Shown: in pieces, positions 35,572 through 44,082 of the stretch | Numbering within the stretch: position 1 is the stretch's first letter | Layout: every line of letters begins with the position of its first letter | Origin: Paenibacillus harenae | GTDB taxonomy: Bacteria > Bacillota > Bacilli > Paenibacillales > Paenibacillaceae | DNA length: 64,000 nucleotides | Reading direction: 5' to 3' | Assembly (NCBI RefSeq): GCF_030812415.1 | Contig: NZ_JAUSST010000004.1 | Coordinates: 656,609 to 720,608 of the forward strand | Notes under the pieces: generated by a model | The model's database searches: none | Told to the model about the DNA's origin: nothing | What the model saw: the letters and a program-made list of their open reading frames with translations, nothing else | Program-made: the position numbers and the translations under genes

Positions 35572-36465
35572 TTGGATTTGTTGGATTGCGATGGACTTAC
35601 AGAACGCGAATTTTTGGAGCATTACCGGGCCGGGGATTACGAGCGCCCTTCTGTGGCTGCAGACATGGTCATTTTCACGGTAACGAACACGGAGGCTGAC
35701 AGTTACCGCAAACTTCCGGAAAAAGAGCTGCGAATACTCCTCATTCGCCGGGGAGGGCACCCGTTCCTGGGCAAATGGGCACTTCCGGGCGGCTTTATCC
35801 GATCGGGCGAGACGACGGAGCAGGCCGCGGCAAGAGAGCTGTGCGAGGAAACTGGTGTGGCTGAAGTTTATTTGGAGCAGCTGTACACCTTCAGCGATAT
35901 TGGGCGGGACCCCCGCACCTGGGTGATGAGCTGCAGCTATATGGCCTTGATCAACAGCGATCAGATACAGCTGAAAGCAGGGGATGACGCTTCCGACGCT
36001 GCCTGGTTCAAGGTAACCTATCGGCTTCTTCGGGAGCGGAAAGAGCTTAACGAGGAAGGATATGTAAAAACGCTTGAATACGAGCTCAAGCTAAGTAGTA
36101 AAGAAGAAGAGCTTACTGCAGTTGTGGATCGGACGGTGACGGCAAAGCTGAGCTTTACATCAACCGAATACTCCATCGTATCTAATAACGGATTGGCTTT
36201 CGATCATGCCAAAATTATAGCCTGCGCCATTGAGCGACTAAGGGGAAAAGTGAACTATACCGATATTGCGCTGCATCTAATGCCGCGGCTTTTTACCTTG
36301 ACAGAGCTGCAACAGGTTTACGAAGTGATTTTGGATAAAGAACTTTTGAAGGCCGCTTTTCGGCGTAAAGTAGCTGAACTCGTGGAGGAGACCGATCATT
36401 ACACTGAAAATGCGGGACACCGTCCTTCACGCTTGTATCGGAGAAATATGGAGGAATATCGATGA
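35572..36465 (+). CDS. Nudix hydrolase with winged-helix domain (NrtR-like)
   Basis: About 297 residues (311 from ATG 35530). The Nudix fold has the box GGFIRSGETTEQAAARELCE plus ETGV, matching Gx5Ex7REUxEExGU, so it may still hydrolyse ADP-ribose-like compounds. The C-terminal third (LAFDHAKIIACAIERLRGKV; LFTLTELQQVYEVILDKEL) matches the winged helix of NrtR-type repressors, which bind ADP-ribose and control NAD genes. I prefer TTG 35572: GAGGGAGG lies 7 bases upstream and the protein then begins with the family's DGLTEREFLEHYRAGDYERP. It overlaps the NADAR gene by 4 bp. A palindrome covers its promoter. Confidence 0.87.
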   Translation: MDLLDCDGLTEREFLEHYRAGDYERPSVAADMVIFTVTNTEADSYRKLPEKELRILLIRRGGHPFLGKWALPGGFIRSGETTEQAAARELCEETGVAEVYLEQLYTFSDIGRDPRTWVMSCSYMALINSDQIQLKAGDDASDAAWFKVTYRLLRERKELNEEGYVKTLEYELKLSSKEEELTAVVDRTVTAKLSFTSTEYSIVSNNGLAFDHAKIIACAIERLRGKVNYTDIALHLMPRLFTLTELQQVYEVILDKELLKAAFRRKVAELVEETDHYTENAGHRPSRLYRRNMEEYR

Positions 36466-37013
36466 TATACAATATCGAGGATTTAAGAAAAGCATATAAC
36501 GCGGGCCAATCGTTCAAATTTGTGTTCTTTTGGGGCCACACACCTCCAAAGGATGATAGCATAGATAAAAGCTGCTTCAGCCAATGGTGGATGAGTCCGT
36601 TCGAGGTTGAGGGGACTGAGTATTCTTGTGCTGAGCAATTTATGATGTCCGAAAAGGCAAGGTTGTTCGGAGATGACGAAATGCTGGACGCGATCCTTAA
36701 AGCAAAGCATCCAAAGGAGATGAAAGGTTACGGGCGTGGGGTTAGAAACTTCGACAAGGACACTTGGGACAACGAATGTTATGACATTGTCAAAAGAGGA
36801 AGTTTTGCTAAATTTTTGCAGAGTCCGAAGCTTGGCGACTATCTCAAGTCGACGAAAAACCGGATTATCGTAGAAAGCAGCCCGCGGGATTGCATTTGGG
36901 GGATCGGCATGAGCCAATCCAATCCGGACGTGGAGAATCCCGTAAAATGGCGTGGCAGGAACTTGCTAGGATTCGCGCTGACAGAAGTGCGAGACGTATT
37001 GCTGCGGAAGTAA
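36462..37013 (+). CDS. NADAR-family protein
   Basis: A 183-residue NADAR (YbiA/DUF1768) protein. Characteristic stretches are FSQWWMSPFEVEGTEYSCAE with QFMM, AKHPKEMKGYGRGVRNFD and the end region NPVKWRGRNLLGFALTEVR. Family members cleave N-glycosidic bonds: some act on riboflavin intermediates, and others were shown to remove ADP-ribose from guanine in nucleic acids. The ATG overlaps the Nudix stop (ATGA), so translation is coupled, and a PARG gene follows 45 bp later. The context favours a role in ADP-ribose removal or NAD salvage rather than riboflavin. Confidence 0.88.
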   Translation: MIYNIEDLRKAYNAGQSFKFVFFWGHTPPKDDSIDKSCFSQWWMSPFEVEGTEYSCAEQFMMSEKARLFGDDEMLDAILKAKHPKEMKGYGRGVRNFDKDTWDNECYDIVKRGSFAKFLQSPKLGDYLKSTKNRIIVESSPRDCIWGIGMSQSNPDVENPVKWRGRNLLGFALTEVRDVLLRK

Positions 37014-37058
37014 ACTTTAGTCAGGCGGTTAATATTGGAAAATTGGAGGAGAGAGGAT

Positions 37059-37886
37059 ATGAATCAAAAAGTAATTGCCGAGGAAACCTTGCGGTTACAA
37101 AGGCAGGGCTATTATGAATATAATGGGAACCGGGTTGAATTCGCCACTGCGCAAAAGCTCTCAGAGGAGAATAGCGAGTTGATTACTCCGGAACAGGGAA
37201 AGGTATTGGTTAAAGGAACTGCCGGATTGTTAGGGCTACCGCAAACCGCCGCCTGTTCCGTTGCCAACGAGGCCACAGTGAAGACGATTTTGGATTTTGC
37301 GGAGGTAAGAAAAAAGCGCATCGGCGTGCTAAACTTCGCCAGCGCCAAAAATCCTGGAGGAGGGTTTTTAAACGGGGCGATGGCTCAGGAAGAAAGCCTA
37401 GCGGCATCCAGTGGATTATATGAAACGCAACTGCGTAATGAAAGCTATTATAAAGCGAATCGGGCTTGCGGATCGATGATGTATACGGATTACGCAATCT
37501 ATTCGCCCGACGTGGTGTTTTTCCGTAACCAGCAGTTCGAACTTTTAGAGCGACCGGTGACTGCTTCCGTTTTGACACTACCCGCCGTGAACTATGGGCA
37601 AGTTCTGCTTAAGGGAGAGGACCCTCAGGAGGCGGAAAGATTGATGAAAGACCGGATGCGACTGACCCTAGCGATATTCGCCAAAAAAGGCGATATGAAT
37701 CTCATCTTGGGTGCATATGGCTGTGGAGTATTCCGGAACGATCCGGTGAAGGTGGCCAGATGGTGGCGGGAACTTTTGGTGGATGAAGGCTTTGGATTCT
37801 TGTTTTCGGAAATCCGCTTTGCGGTATTGGACAATTCCAAAGATGGTAAGTGCATTCGTGCCTTTGTAAAAGAACTTAATATTTGA
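37059..37886 (+). CDS. bacterial-type poly(ADP-ribose) glycohydrolase (TIGR02452/DUF2263)
   Basis: A 275-residue macrodomain-like hydrolase. The PARG signature GGGFLNGAMAQEE matches GGG-x6-8-QEE with the catalytic Glu pair, and it continues into LAASSGLYETQL. LNFASAKNPGGG and ILGAYGCGVFRNDP are further family stretches. It would release ADP-ribose from modified protein or nucleic acid, which the Nudix protein can then sense or cleave. ATG 37059 follows GGAGGAGAGAGG; the eight upstream codons contain that ribosome site. It is the last gene of the three-gene operon. No ADP-ribosyltransferase toxin is present in the window. Confidence 0.9.
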   Translation: MNQKVIAEETLRLQRQGYYEYNGNRVEFATAQKLSEENSELITPEQGKVLVKGTAGLLGLPQTAACSVANEATVKTILDFAEVRKKRIGVLNFASAKNPGGGFLNGAMAQEESLAASSGLYETQLRNESYYKANRACGSMMYTDYAIYSPDVVFFRNQQFELLERPVTASVLTLPAVNYGQVLLKGEDPQEAERLMKDRMRLTLAIFAKKGDMNLILGAYGCGVFRNDPVKVARWWRELLVDEGFGFLFSEIRFAVLDNSKDGKCIRAFVKELNI

Positions 37887-37960
37887 TCGACTGTCTTTAC
37901 AAGCAGGTCGCTTTTATGTTATTCAATTTATCAGTCCCTAGCAGCTCCTAGACGATTATG

Positions 37961-38735
37961 TTAAATTTTCCAACCAGGCAGCAAGCGCCTTGCCAATATC
38001 ATGGGCGAATCTTCCTGGGGATAATGAGGTCCACGGACGATGATCTCCGTTTGCATTGGCCAAGTACGGCAGAACTCAACATGAGATATCGGCATAGTGC
38101 CGGGATCGCAGTTGACGAAGAGTTTCGGGAACGAGCTCTGTGCTAGCCACTCCCCATACGTGTTAACAATGTCCGTCACATCAGCCGGATCTTCATCAAA
38201 CGGAAGTTGTCGCGGCCAGGTCAACGTCAGGCGGCGTCCCTCGCCGGGCAACGAGAATGGCCGACGATATTCCGTCATCTCTTCCTCCGTCAACTTACGC
38301 AGAATGCCGATTGGAAGGTTAGTCTCGATGAAAGAGTTGTGTTCTAATACCATCTGCTCGCCTTCCTTTGATCGTAAAGCCTGGAAAATTTTCCTTCCCC
38401 GTTCCGGGAGCTCGCTCCAACTGCGAGGTTTTATGATTCCCTCCATGTAGGCGATTCCTTTAACGGCATCCGGAGGGCGGCACGCCCAATCAAATCCCAG
38501 AGCCGACCCCCAGTCGTGCACCACAAAGGTAACCTTTTCGCAAATGCCAAGTTGATCCAGAAGGGCATCGAGCTAGCGGCGATTTTCTACAAAGGTGTAA
38601 GAGTCGGGACCGCTATGGGGAATTTTCTCGGAATCGCCCATACCTATGAGGTCAGGAGCGATGCAACGACCGAAATCTTGAGTATAAGGAAGAATTTCAC
38701 GCCAGAGATAAGTGGAAGTTTCCCGTCCCTAGCTG
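37961..38735 (-). pseudogene. haloalkane dehalogenase pseudogene
   Basis: The minus strand encodes a DhaA-like alpha/beta hydrolase: VVHDWGSALGFDWACRPPDA carries the nucleophile Asp, and the cap and C-terminal region follow (TEEEMTEYRRPFSLPGEG; PHYPQEDSP). Upstream, TYLWREILPYTQDFGRCIAP and DLIGMGDSEK are clear, but a TAG interrupts VENRR-LDALLDQLG near 38573, a frame change lies near the GNPTS-equivalent site, and the first strand is missing. The uninterrupted part, 38524 to 37961, lacks the oxyanion region and should be inactive. The gene decayed in place. Confidence 0.8.
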
Positions 38736-38862
38736 CCGCTTTTTCTATGTCGTTTTGAGTTGCAACTTATTTTCATTTCAATCAAACCGATCTTTCCTCC
38801 TCAGCGTTATCTCTACAGCACCCATTCGCGCTGACGTTGACATCCGCGAAGTTCTAAGCTTA

Positions 38863-40047
38863 TCACAACCGAATTCCTTCTAAAATGCGCTGAGCCGCCA
38901 TGCAGAGCTCCACTTGTCGGAAGCCGAGTCCTTGGACGTTCTTCAGAGGGCCGCTTATTGTGGAGTGCACCCAATCGGGAAAGGGATGGACGGCGTATTT
39001 ATTAATTCCCTTGGCCGAGGCTAGCGCCTCCGCCAAACGGACGATAAAGGTGATGGAGGAGGCGCTAGCCTCGAGGCGCATGCTGCCTGACAGCCTTGGC
39101 ACGATGACCCTGCCCCACAGCTCCCGGGCAGGAATACCGCTCGCGCCGAGCATACGGCCGAGCGCAAGCAGCTTGGCATCGGGGAGTGAAGCCAGCATCT
39201 CGTCGCACGTCTCCTCGGTTAAGCCGCCTATATCAATGCAGTAAGTGCGGCCTTGCAAGCCCCTCAGCTGTCGGAGCGCGTCATAATACCCTATGCTCAT
39301 GCTGCGGCGTATCGCTTCGGGGTTAAAGCTCATCATACCGCCCAGCGGCTCGGAAGGCGAGATCGTCGTAATCGTGAGGCCAGGATAGCGGATTTTGCGC
39401 GTCACGCCGAGCCCGAACGTTCGGACTGCGACGATACTCGTATATCCTTTGCGAGCGATCATGTTGATTGGGCAATTGTCGTACAGCCCGCCGTCGATAA
39501 AAGCTTTATCGTCGATGAACGTCGTCTGAAATCCGGGAAAAGCGGCGCTGGCCATCAAATAGTCCAATACACGCCCCTGCGGAATATCCTCCTTGTAAAG
39601 CTCGAGCGGCGCCCGATCGCTCAAGGAGACCGTCACCAGGCCGAAGTCCGCGGCGGCAGCCCGCAGCCGGCTTTCGTCGATGAGGGATTCGATCAACCGG
39701 CGCATTTTTCGCGTGTCCATGCCCCTGTCCGCGATTAGCCTCTTGGTACGCGCGGCCAAGTGTCGTAAGGCGGCCGTATCGAGCTTTCGCCGCATCAGCA
39801 AGCGGTATTCTTCGTCGCTCATGTCGAAGATCGATCGGGCGTCTAGCCGCTCCCAGACCTGATACCCGATCTCGAAATCCCCTTGCGCGATGACGGCTCC
39901 GTTCAGAGCGCCGATTGAGGTGCCGGCTATGGCGTCGAAGGTTTGGCCGGCCTCCCGGTAAGCTTTCGCCACTCCCATATGGTAAGCGCCCTTGGCGCCG
40001 CCCCCTTCAAGCGCAAGCGCCAGCTTGCCTGTGTTCGTTGCTATCAC
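38863..40047 (-). CDS. patatin-like phospholipase, copy 1
   Basis: A 394-residue patatin-type acyl hydrolase, likely cytoplasmic or membrane-associated, acting on phospholipids. The oxyanion loop is LALEGGGAKGAYHMG, the nucleophile motif is GTSIG (Ser near 45) and the catalytic Asp is in FIDGGLYDNCPI. GTG 40047 is the start, with GGAGGT 9 bases upstream. Copy 2 at 55015 differs by about 28 residues. In both places the gene is divergent from a sigK-derived sequence, and homology between the copies begins exactly at the stop codon (TTATCACAACC) and runs through the promoter region. Confidence 0.9.
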   Translation of the reverse strand: MIATNTGKLALALEGGGAKGAYHMGVAKAYREAGQTFDAIAGTSIGALNGAVIAQGDFEIGYQVWERLDARSIFDMSDEEYRLLMRRKLDTAALRHLAARTKRLIADRGMDTRKMRRLIESLIDESRLRAAAADFGLVTVSLSDRAPLELYKEDIPQGRVLDYLMASAAFPGFQTTFIDDKAFIDGGLYDNCPINMIARKGYTSIVAVRTFGLGVTRKIRYPGLTITTISPSEPLGGMMSFNPEAIRRSMSIGYYDALRQLRGLQGRTYCIDIGGLTEETCDEMLASLPDAKLLALGRMLGASGIPARELWGRVIVPRLSGSMRLEASASSITFIVRLAEALASAKGINKYAVHPFPDWVHSTISGPLKNVQGLGFRQVELCMAAQRILEGIRL

Positions 40048-40309
40048 GACTTCCGAACCTCCTTCATTACTCGCTTGGACATTTAAAACTTTAAAGTAGA
40101 GCCTATATTCCGAAAAGGAAAGTTAAGTATATTATAACGCGCAGTCTATCCAGGCGTACAATATCGCAACGCTAAACAACATGTTATTTTCGAAGCAGGA
40201 GAAGAATGGAAGCGCGCCAACTGGGATGCAGTGTAAGGTATGGTTAATGATGTACCTGGTCAGCCGTGAAGACACTTATATTCGTAGTCGCCGATGTACT
40301 CCCCGAGCA

Positions 40310-40605
40310 GGAAGTGGTGGCCCGCGTAATTGGTACGATTGGACTCATCAAGGCGATCGAAAGCTTTCAAACTGGAAAAGGCACGAAGCTGGCCACTTTC
40401 GCTGCGCGCTGCATCGAAAACGAAATATTTATGCATTTAAGATCGCTTAAGAAAACGCGCAAGGACGTGTCGCTGCACGACCCGATCGGTACGGACAAGG
40501 AAGGCAATGAAATTACGCTCATCGACATTCCCGCTACGGAAGCCGATGATGTGGGCGGATAAAGTGCAATTGAAGATCGAGAAGTCGAAAATATACAAAA
40601 ACCTC
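40310..40605 (+). pseudogene. sigK fragment C (region 2 to linker)
   Basis: Homology starts at IGTIGLIKAIESFQTGKGTK and continues to IEKSKIYKNL, then ends in LISS and a stop; region 4 is absent. An extra G in GATGTGGGCGGATAAA breaks the frame in the linker. Much of it differs from full sigK at third codon positions although the protein is almost the same; after GATAAAGTGCAATTG it is nearly identical to the full gene. It is therefore probably a mosaic. It lies divergent from patatin copy 1, and an ORF opening at 40266 would give only a partial product. Confidence 0.8.
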
Positions 40606-40628
40606 TTAATTTCTTCATAAGCATGTTG

Positions 40629-40656
40629 AAAACGGCCGGCTCCGGCCGTTTTTTGT
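40629..40656 (+). terminator. strong terminator
   Basis: AACGGCCGG and CCGGCCGTT pair perfectly with flanking A/T pairs, followed by TTTTGTT. Confidence 0.88.
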
Positions 40657-40841
40657 TGTTCCCGGGAGGAGGGACAACGGTTAACCGATTCCTGCTACAA
40701 TGGGAGGTAGGATTTTGCGCGTTAGGGATCATCATCGAATTTCCCCCCCGAACGAGTTGTTTTCCCCCGCTCTCATAAATCGACATGAGCGATATGATAA
40801 AGATGTACCAAGCAAACAGAACAAGAGGGGATGAACGGCAG

Positions 40842-42242
40842 ATGAAAAAAGGACTTAAAAGATCGTTGACGCTTCTGGCAGCCGTGACGCTGGCGTTCGG
40901 CATTGCGGGATGCGCGGGCGGCAATAACGGCGGCAGCGCAAACACGGGGAATGAGCCTGCGGCAGGCACAGCGACCGAGATGAAAGGGAACGGCGAGAAA
41001 ACGAAGCTGGTGTACTGGACCTATCAACGCCATGACGCCGAGTACATCAAGGCGAAGATCGACGAGTTCAACGCAACGAATGAAGACAACATCGAAGTGG
41101 AAATGACGATGATGGCGGAGAACTATCCGCAATCGCTGGATTTGGCTTTCACAAGCGGTCAAGCTCCGGATGTGTTCGCGACGCAAAGACCCGATGAGTT
41201 CTACGCGAAGGGTTATTTCGAACCGCTAAATGATTACATGACGGACGAGATGAAGACGAATTATGAGGGCTTCATTTTGGAAGGCGGGAACCAGTTCGAG
41301 AACAATATTATCTCGCTGCCTAACGTCGGCAACACAATCCGTCTTGTCTATAATGTTGATATTTTCGAGAGAGCAGGACTACAGCCTCCGAAATCGCTGG
41401 ACGAGATGGTCGCAGCCGCGAAGAAGATCACGGAAATTGGCAAAGCAGAAGGAATCTACGGCTGGTCGCTGCCTTATAAGAGCCCTTCCAGCGCTCTGAG
41501 CCGATCAGCGGACAAAATAGCGGAAATGAACGGCTTCCATCGCTCTGGCTTCGACTTCAAAACGGCAAAATATGATTTCTCCGGTTGGAAACCGATTATC
41601 GAAGCTTTCCATCAAATGAGCGCGAACGGCAGCGTGTTGCCAGGGTCGGAAGCGCTGGATATGGACCCGATGCGCGCGCAATTCGCCGAAGGCAAAATCG
41701 GCATGTACATCTCCTATTCAACGGAGCCGGGCGTGTATCATACGCAATTCCCTCCAAAAATTCGCTGGGATGCTACCTTGGTTCCTACTATAGACGGGGG
41801 AGAGCCGCAAGGCGCCGTCGATCCTGCCGCCATTTCGTGGCTGTCCATGAGCAGCGAGTCCAAGAACAAGGAAGCGGCGTGGAAGTTTATGTCTTATATG
41901 TATCAAGACGAAACTCTCCGCGGCTACCACGAAGCCGGATTAGGTATAGCCGTATTGCCGCATGTGCTCGAAGGAGCCAAAGAGCCTTATGTACCTGGCA
42001 TCAAAAATTTCCTGCCTACGAAATACGACGCCGCTTGGCCGATTGCACCTACGGGCATTACGCCGGAAGGAAAAACATGGCATGAAGAATTCGTGAAGTA
42101 CATTTTGGTCGGCGGAGATTTGGATCAAGTGATCAGCGACCTGAATGCCAGCTATAACACAGCGCTCGACAAAGCCGTTGCCGACGGCAAAGTGAAAGTA
42201 ACAGCTGATCCAAGCTTCGATCCGAAAGCTTTGCAAAAATAA
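40842..42242 (+). CDS. sugar ABC transporter substrate-binding lipoprotein
   Basis: A 466-residue CUT1 receptor. The lipobox is IAGC (Cys24), followed by a Gly/Asn-rich linker. Features include GQAPDVFATQRPDEFYAKGY, PPKSLDEMVAAAKKITEIGK and EGKIGMYISYSTEPG. ATG 40842 is used rather than 40785 because the signal peptide MKKGLKRSLTLLAAVTL starts there and GGGGATG precedes it. It is the first gene of an eight-gene locus ending with GH88, so its ligand is likely an unsaturated uronic-acid oligosaccharide. Confidence 0.9.
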   Translation: MKKGLKRSLTLLAAVTLAFGIAGCAGGNNGGSANTGNEPAAGTATEMKGNGEKTKLVYWTYQRHDAEYIKAKIDEFNATNEDNIEVEMTMMAENYPQSLDLAFTSGQAPDVFATQRPDEFYAKGYFEPLNDYMTDEMKTNYEGFILEGGNQFENNIISLPNVGNTIRLVYNVDIFERAGLQPPKSLDEMVAAAKKITEIGKAEGIYGWSLPYKSPSSALSRSADKIAEMNGFHRSGFDFKTAKYDFSGWKPIIEAFHQMSANGSVLPGSEALDMDPMRAQFAEGKIGMYISYSTEPGVYHTQFPPKIRWDATLVPTIDGGEPQGAVDPAAISWLSMSSESKNKEAAWKFMSYMYQDETLRGYHEAGLGIAVLPHVLEGAKEPYVPGIKNFLPTKYDAAWPIAPTGITPEGKTWHEEFVKYILVGGDLDQVISDLNASYNTALDKAVADGKVKVTADPSFDPKALQK

Positions 42243-42272
42243 GACGGATCAATACCGCATCCGGAGGCTGCC

Positions 42273-43169
42273 ATGATACAAAAATGGAAGAACCATGCGG
42301 AAGCCTATCTATTCGTGACTCCGAGTGTAATCTTAACGGTTACACTCGGAATTTACCCGATATTATGGGCTTTGCGCTACATGTTTTACGACTACAAAGG
42401 ATATGGCGAAGCAAAGTTCTCAGGGCACTATAACTTCAAGCGGCTGTTCCGCGACGAATATTTATGGGACGCGATCTGGAATACGTTCGTATTTGCATCT
42501 GGCAAAATGATCTTGACTCTTCCCGTCGCATTGCTACTGGCGGTTCTGTTAAACGGCAAGCTGAGAGGAAAGAATTTTCTGCGCGGCATCTACTTCATGC
42601 CGACCATCTTCAGCACGGCGGTTATGGCCGTCGTATTTTATCTCATCTTCAATTCCTATAACGGATTGTTAAATCAAATTTTGAACATGATCGGAGTGCC
42701 CGCGGTCGAGTGGTTGAATATGCAGAATGCGATGTTAACCTGTATCATCATCGCGGCTTGGGGCGGTATCGGCAATTACATGCTGCTTTTCCTCGCCGGA
42801 CTTCAAGGCATACCGAAGGACGTATACGAAAGCGCCGAGCTCGACGGCGCAACCGGAGCTAGAAGGTTCTGGTCGATTACCGTGCCTATGCTCGGCCCGG
42901 TTCTGAACATCGTTATGATGCTGGCGATTATGAGCGCCCTCGAAAGCTATGAAGCCATTATGGTTCTGACGGGCGGAGGACCTTCCGGAGCGACGGAGGT
43001 TATGCATCTCTATCTCTACAAATTGTTATTCCCTGTATCGACAGGCGAAACGATGTCGCAGGACATCGGTTACGGATCCGCCGTCGCCATGCTGCTCGCA
43101 TTGATCGTAGGCGCGATTACTGGTCTTTACTTGTATTTATCCAGAAAGCTTAACGATATTTATTCCTGA
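42273..43169 (+). CDS. sugar ABC transporter permease, MalF type
   Basis: A 298-residue permease with six membrane helices. The EAA loop is ESAELDGATGARRFWSITVP. GGAGG lies 6 bases before the ATG. It is 30 bp after the receptor gene, without the hairpin seen in the two other importer operons of this window. It is followed 24 bp later by its MalG-type partner. Confidence 0.92.
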   Translation: MIQKWKNHAEAYLFVTPSVILTVTLGIYPILWALRYMFYDYKGYGEAKFSGHYNFKRLFRDEYLWDAIWNTFVFASGKMILTLPVALLLAVLLNGKLRGKNFLRGIYFMPTIFSTAVMAVVFYLIFNSYNGLLNQILNMIGVPAVEWLNMQNAMLTCIIIAAWGGIGNYMLLFLAGLQGIPKDVYESAELDGATGARRFWSITVPMLGPVLNIVMMLAIMSALESYEAIMVLTGGGPSGATEVMHLYLYKLLFPVSTGETMSQDIGYGSAVAMLLALIVGAITGLYLYLSRKLNDIYS

Positions 43170-43193
43170 TTGTAGGCATAAGGAGGAGAATTC

Positions 43194-44024
43194 ATGACGC
43201 GCATATCAGGGAGGGTTCTGATCTGGACGTTCTTGCTCATTACAACCGCGCTTCTGATGCTTCCCGTTGCGCTCGCCATGCTCGGTTCGTTCAAGACGAA
43301 CCAGGAGCTGAACGCAGGCTCGGCCCTTCTGCCGCAAGTGTGGCAGCTCGAGAATTATATCTATACGTGGAAAGAAGCGAAGTTTTCCCTTTATGTATGG
43401 AACAGCATCATCTATAGCGTCGGAGCGACCATGGCGACGGTGATCGTTTGCTCTTTGGCCGCATACGCGGTTGCTCGCAGGACGTTTCCTGGACGGAAGC
43501 TGCTGCTCGGGGTATATTCGGCCATGATGTTCATTCATATGGGGGTTCTGACGCTAAAGCCCGCTTATCAAATTATGGTGACGCTAGGTCTTCACAAGTC
43601 GGTGCTCGGACTCATCATTATGATGACCGGCGCGGGCGGCACAACGTTTTTTATCTTGTTCGCTTTCATTCGAAGCATCTCTAAAGAGCTGGATGAAGCG
43701 GCCATGATCGACGGAGCAGGCTCCTTCTATATTTTCTCGCGGGTCATTATGCCGCTCTGTACGCCGGCACTCGGAGTCGTAGGCCTATTCGCTTTCCGCG
43801 GAGCCTGGAACAACTACATTTTGCCGCTAGTCTTCACGATGTCGCAGCCGCATCTTCAGCCGATTACGGTCGGACTCACCAACATTCGCTACGGGTTCGG
43901 AGGAGCGGTGCAAAGCCATCTGATGCTGACAGGAGCTTGTATCTCCATGATTCCGATGCTGATCATATATATTCTGGCGAATAAGTCGTTTGTTCAGATG
44001 AATGTCGGCGCCGTCAAGGGTTGA
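43194..44024 (+). CDS. sugar ABC transporter permease, MalG type
   Basis: A 276-residue permease. It begins with a helix (FLLITTALLMLPVALAMLGS) followed by FKTNQELN, and carries the EAA loop DEAAMIDGAGSFYIFSRVIMP. AAGGAGGAG precedes ATG 43194. It is followed by a kinase gene 58 bp later in the same direction, so the two-component pair is probably part of the same transcript. Confidence 0.92.
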   Translation: MTRISGRVLIWTFLLITTALLMLPVALAMLGSFKTNQELNAGSALLPQVWQLENYIYTWKEAKFSLYVWNSIIYSVGATMATVIVCSLAAYAVARRTFPGRKLLLGVYSAMMFIHMGVLTLKPAYQIMVTLGLHKSVLGLIIMMTGAGGTTFFILFAFIRSISKELDEAAMIDGAGSFYIFSRVIMPLCTPALGVVGLFAFRGAWNNYILPLVFTMSQPHLQPITVGLTNIRYGFGGAVQSHLMLTGACISMIPMLIIYILANKSFVQMNVGAVKG

Positions 44025-44082
44025 TGGGTCTTGTCCCGCATGATACTATCTATGGCATTAACCTAAAGCGAGGCTGGATCTT

